Assembly (NCBI RefSeq): GCF_026283925.1 | Contig: NZ_JAPDPF010000003.1 | Location: 434,001-498,000 of the forward strand | DNA: 64,000 bases | Reading direction: 5' to 3' | From: Dyella halodurans | GTDB lineage: Bacteria > Pseudomonadota > Gammaproteobacteria > Xanthomonadales > Rhodanobacteraceae | Translations under genes and position numbers: made by a program | Part shown: positions 61,012 to 64,000 of the stretch, piece after piece | Position numbering within the stretch: the stretch's first letter is position 1 | How the letters are laid out: each line of letters begins with the position of its first letter | The notes under the pieces: generated by a model | Seen by the model: only the letters and a program-made list of their open reading frames with translations | What the model was told of the DNA's origin: nothing | Databases searched by the model: none

Positions 61012-61542
61012 CTACCGCCCAAAGCTGGCGTCAGTGTCGACTTTTAAGGAAGGTGCACTCTGACCCCTGTTTTGGTCATTCGAACCACCAATGACAACGC
61101 TACCTTGGACTGGGCCAATCACAACACCCGTACGTGATTGAAGGGTATAGACCCAAGAAACGGTCACGCCGCTTGCGAGTCTCGCACTGTCGATATCTCT
61201 GAAACGAGTGGACAGGCCAATCGCACCCGAATATTCCTTACCTGGAATCAACTCGATATCGTCGCTATCCGGGTCCGAGATGTACCCGAGCTGCTCCAAG
61301 GGCGTTTGTAGACCGTTGTTCTCGATCACAGTCAGCCCGATGGCTCCGCGAGCGCCCCATGGCAAGCTCTCTCTCTGAACACGTAGGGGCTCGCAACCCA
61401 AATACTTCATCGAGAACTTCAGCAAAGTCCCTGATTGATCCGTAGCACCCTTACCCGTCAGCTCAATTCGAGCTGGAACACATCCCTGAGCGAAGGATTC
61501 AATAGAAAACGCTAGCAGGATAACGAATATCGAAATTTTCAT
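61012..61542 (-). CDS. Secreted protein of unknown function, C-terminus formed by a repeat
   Basis: A 176-residue protein with signal peptide MKISIFVILLAFSIESFAQG. The mature part is a beta-rich domain (RIELTGKGATDQSGTLLKFS; WGARGAIGLTVIENNGLQTP; GVTVSWVYTLQSRTGVVIGP) with two cysteines (GCVPAR, YLGCEPL) that could pair. The last 18 or so residues, RGQSAPSLKVDTDASFGR, are encoded by the GGGGTCAG palindrome at 61028-61073. The native end was therefore probably lost or extended when the repeat arrived. Base composition is less GC-rich than to the left. Confidence 0.65.
   Translation of the reverse strand: MKISIFVILLAFSIESFAQGCVPARIELTGKGATDQSGTLLKFSMKYLGCEPLRVQRESLPWGARGAIGLTVIENNGLQTPLEQLGYISDPDSDDIELIPGKEYSGAIGLSTRFRDIDSARLASGVTVSWVYTLQSRTGVVIGPVQGSVVIGGSNDQNRGQSAPSLKVDTDASFGR
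61028..61073. repeat. GGGGTCAG palindrome inside the 3' end of a gene
   Basis: GCGTCAGTGTCGACTTTTAA then GGAAGGTGCACTCTGACCCC and TGTTTT. The right arm is intact; the left arm has drifted. Confidence 0.8.
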
Positions 61543-61648
61543 GGGAGTAGAAGCATCGAGAAGGTTCTCGTCCTAGGTCCGACTACGTTCGACTCTCACT
61601 TTTGATCATCCTCAGGCGATGCCCTCTCCCCAAGGCCACAGTTACGCG

Positions 61649-61702
61649 CGGGCAGAGTCGACCTGTAACCTTTGCGGAAAGTGCACTCTGACCCCTGTTT
61701 TA
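61649..61702. repeat. GGGGTCAG palindrome, copy before the right-end gene pair
   Basis: GCGGGCAGAGTCGACCTGTA, then GCGGAAAGTGCACTCTGACC and CCTGTTTT. It lies 29 bases beyond the stop of the leftward gene at 61731 and may end its transcript. Confidence 0.75.
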
Positions 61703-61730
61703 CCCTTTGCGGGGCACTGATCCCTTATTG

Positions 61731-62663
61731 CTACCCATCGACTTCCTCCTCCTCAGAGGAAAATGTCACGCGAAACAATGTGTAATTTTCAGATGCCCGG
61801 CGATCGACAGGCCTCGCATATTTTCCTGCGCTTACGCGCCATACGGATATATCGCGAAAATAAGAGCCTGCCAACATTGCGCAAAAAGCAAATATTTTAG
61901 GGCCGAGCGGAAGCAGCACGCAGCGGTAACTCTTTCTCAAGTGAGAAAGCAAGGAGAAGAGATCCCTAACCAACGCGGGCGCGTCCAACACGTCATAGCG
62001 CAGTACATGCGAAGCATCCACGTCCCGCAACAGCAGATCATTCGCCTTGCCTACGGCCTCATCGTATCTCTCGATCGGCGATTCTGGAAAAAAAATCCAG
62101 CTGCTCGATGGATCGACTAGCTCAATAACCCCCAATGCCTTCATATATTCGTAGCCTAGGCCCGAGATGACGACCGTGGGATTCGTATACTCGCCCGACC
62201 AACCCGAAAAATATTCGCTAGCGGGGCCTAAGTGATCGTTTGCTGGCTCAGCGAGCGACGGAGGAGAAAACTCCGCTAGGGAGTAGAAGAAGTCCACCTC
62301 AACATGTCTAAGTGCCGTAAAGCAGCGAATTAGACTCGCCAATCTGAATCGCGTGAAGCAGGAAATATCAACAAGAACTCTACAACGTTCAATGGTTACT
62401 CCGTCCACCATTAGCGAACGTCTCAACGCCTCATCAAAACCCACGTCATCTATCCGCACGAATTCGAAGCCCGCCTCGATTAGTGCGTCTTTGTTCTGTT
62501 TGAACGCTATCTTCTCGTTTAGTCCGTATCCAAAAGCTATCTTGCGATCCGCCTCAAAGGCTATGGCCTCGATCATGAATCTTGAGCGTCTCTCATAGCC
62601 ACACGACACAATGGCGACCGCATAATTTTCCGCGGGCTGGACTGTCTCGACTTTAGGATTCAT
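61731..62663 (-). CDS. Protein of unknown function, second gene of an accessory pair
   Basis: A 310-residue soluble protein without signal peptide. NYAVAIVSCGYERRSRFMIE at the start, ERCRVLVDISCFTRFRLASL near residue 90, VDFFYSLAEFSPPSLAEPAN, then NPTVVISGLGYEYMKALGVI and PSSSWIFFPESPIERYDEAV suggest a Rossmann-like alternating fold with a glycine turn (GLGYEY). No catalytic motif or family is recognised. Codon use is much less GC-biased than elsewhere in the window, a sign of horizontal transfer. Its start overlaps the end of the next gene upstream by 11 bases, so the two are translated as a unit. Confidence 0.7.
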   Translation of the reverse strand: MNPKVETVQPAENYAVAIVSCGYERRSRFMIEAIAFEADRKIAFGYGLNEKIAFKQNKDALIEAGFEFVRIDDVGFDEALRRSLMVDGVTIERCRVLVDISCFTRFRLASLIRCFTALRHVEVDFFYSLAEFSPPSLAEPANDHLGPASEYFSGWSGEYTNPTVVISGLGYEYMKALGVIELVDPSSSWIFFPESPIERYDEAVGKANDLLLRDVDASHVLRYDVLDAPALVRDLFSLLSHLRKSYRCVLLPLGPKIFAFCAMLAGSYFRDISVWRVSAGKYARPVDRRASENYTLFRVTFSSEEEEVDG

Positions 62664-64000
62664 GATCTAGACCGAGAGAAAGCTGAGAAATATCGACTGT
62701 GTCCAAGCTTGAGTCGACCCTACTTCTCTCCAGGAGCGTAGTAAGGTTTATCGACTTACCCGCAACGAGGGGTAATTTAAAGTGCGGTGCGAGCCAGTTC
62801 GACAAACGAAAGCGCCCCCCCACCAAACCATTCACTAGGTAAATATGGCTATTGATGTCGAGTGGAACCAAAGCGCCTATGTATAGCGCGTTTCCAAGAC
62901 AACGTAGTTCGGCGTCTCCTACCTCGTCAACAACAAAACTGAGAATTGGATCGGCAATAAAGCGTTGCCCTACTATCTGCTGCCCGAAGAAGAGGCCAAT
63001 CTTCTCGATTAGCGCATAAGTTGAATGCTCATCGGCCGAAGGAAATGCCTTGAGCCGCGCGACCACGCGACTCACGGCAAACTTTATCTCCCGACTTTGA
63101 GCAACCAAAGAGATGTGCGGTGACTTCTCCCTGGCCTCCCCAAGCATCCCACTGAGCGTAGACTTCAACCAGCGAGGATGAGATTCGGAGACCGAAAAAA
63201 TGTTCTTTGCTCCGCAATAAGGGATAGGAGCCCGCCTTGAAGCACGACCGACCTCCGACCTCATGCTTCGCTTTAAGTAGAAAGATCGTATCTCCACAAC
63301 TGGTCGAACCTTGCGAACAACAGAGTCGAGTAAGTTGGGCTTAGCATCGAGGTCGCTTACGTCAACTCCTTTTCGCACCAAGTAGTCGGCAAAAGAGATA
63401 TCGATGGAAGCAAGACTTCGAAACATCGAACCAAACCGGGCGTCAGCTGGCGCTCTTTCAAATACGGCTTCGGAACCAACGAACCCCGTATGAGAGGGGC
63501 GTTCAAACGCATCATCGGCACTGACAAGTGAAGCTGACGCAGAGCGGTCCCTTGCGCTCACGAGACCGGACCATAGCCCCCTGCAAAATTCTTCGCGCGA
63601 TCGCTCGCTCGCCCCCTCTTCACGAGTGGCATAGCTAAGTGAAATTGAATCGTAATCGTGTGCGGGCACGGGGTGCTCCGAGCCGGGTACCTGAGGCAAC
63701 TTCAACGCCGGCGTGAGCGCGAGCTTTAGGAGCAAGTTTTGAGGTGTCGCACGCAGAGCAGCAAATAGATGGCTTTGCACGCCAGTGGGCGCGATCTCTA
63801 ATTCATCACAAAGGAGTGCCCACTTACGAGAATCATCGTTCGCAAGCAGATTGAAACCGTCACATGCTAGTCCGGCAAGCTGGGTCGGGCTTTCTGTAGC
63901 GGCGAGTGCTGATACACGCTCGCCAGCTTCCATTTGCATGAGTCGCCGGGGCAGAATCGCCAACTCTTGTGTCAAGAGCAGCCGGAGCTCTAGCAAACTT
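62653..64000 (-). CDS. Protein of unknown function, first gene of an accessory pair (5' end outside window)
   Basis: At least 449 codons open to the window edge. No upstream stop is reached and the only start near the edge is a TTG, so the real start is probably outside. The protein is serine-rich and soluble, with LACDGFNLLANDDSRKWALL, SLSYATREEGASERSREEFC, SFADYLVRKGVDVSDLDAKP and NALYIGALVPLDINSHIYLV. There are no membrane helices, Walker motifs or nuclease signatures that I can see. It is lower in GC than the rest of the window and coupled by overlap to the gene at 61731. Function unknown. Confidence 0.7.
   Translation of the reverse strand, partial: SLLELRLLLTQELAILPRRLMQMEAGERVSALAATESPTQLAGLACDGFNLLANDDSRKWALLCDELEIAPTGVQSHLFAALRATPQNLLLKLALTPALKLPQVPGSEHPVPAHDYDSISLSYATREEGASERSREEFCRGLWSGLVSARDRSASASLVSADDAFERPSHTGFVGSEAVFERAPADARFGSMFRSLASIDISFADYLVRKGVDVSDLDAKPNLLDSVVRKVRPVVEIRSFYLKRSMRSEVGRASRRAPIPYCGAKNIFSVSESHPRWLKSTLSGMLGEAREKSPHISLVAQSREIKFAVSRVVARLKAFPSADEHSTYALIEKIGLFFGQQIVGQRFIADPILSFVVDEVGDAELRCLGNALYIGALVPLDINSHIYLVNGLVGGRFRLSNWLAPHFKLPLVAGKSINLTTLLERSRVDSSLDTVDISQLSLGLDHES

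Noticed and set aside
1-64000. CRISPR arrays, rRNA, tRNA, integrase or complete insertion sequence
   Set aside because: None was recognised. The repeats present are palindromic and dispersed, not regularly spaced, and no transposase or integrase motif was seen.

Overview
The window is high-GC DNA whose gene content points to a gammaproteobacterium of the Xanthomonadales/Rhodanobacteraceae type (Dyella, Luteibacter or Rhodanobacter-like). This placement is an inference. It rests on an Oar-like TonB receptor with a carboxypeptidase-like N-terminal domain, DUF1415, a GH8 enzyme, an ESPR-type autotransporter, many small periplasmic proteins of unknown function, and two families of short palindromic repeats. 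No rRNA, tRNA, CRISPR array or complete insertion sequence was recognised.

Layout. 0-5.8 kb: a truncated retropepsin-like gene at the left edge, an MmcQ/YjbR protein, a dihydrofolate-reductase-like protein, an acyltransferase-3 membrane protein, and an AIM24-family gene followed by two decayed genes (a frameshifted small gene and a broken GNAT acetyltransferase). 6-10.6 kb: a TonB-dependent receptor with a downstream secreted thioredoxin-fold/TPR protein, each followed by a hairpin terminator. 10.6-24.6 kb: mostly single metabolic genes (GFA-like, M14 peptidase, alpha/beta hydrolases, DUF1697, a FabY-like ketosynthase, two more DHFR-like proteins, carbonic anhydrase, aldo/keto reductase, GH8 glycosidase). 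24.6-32 kb: an FtsX-type ABC exporter, a LytS/LytTR two-component pair, and a GT39-type glycosyltransferase. 32-45.8 kb: secreted or membrane proteins including a two-lobed aspartic protease with TPRs, paired lipoproteins, a Sel1-like protein and a large secreted protein. 46-49.6 kb: a HigBA toxin-antitoxin operon with a visible operator, a duplicated small gene, a double-CDGSH Fe-S protein, and an ArsR/AHSA1 pair under a perfect 24-bp palindrome. 49.6-58.5 kb: a TonB-like protein, a 1500-residue glycine-rich autotransporter flanked by a short direct repeat, and a periplasmic thioredoxin-fold/Cys-tail pair. 58.5-64 kb: a repeat-rich junction with five copies of one palindrome, then two overlapping lower-GC genes of unknown function that run off the window.

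The main themes are envelope and periplasm biology, one-gene regulatory switches with clear operators, and genome wear. That wear comprises a segmental duplication with a relic toxin, repeat copies that supply the ends of two genes, and at least four pseudogene remnants. The best candidate for an undescribed system is the two-gene overlap at 61731-64000. The evidence for it is gene arrangement and base composition only.
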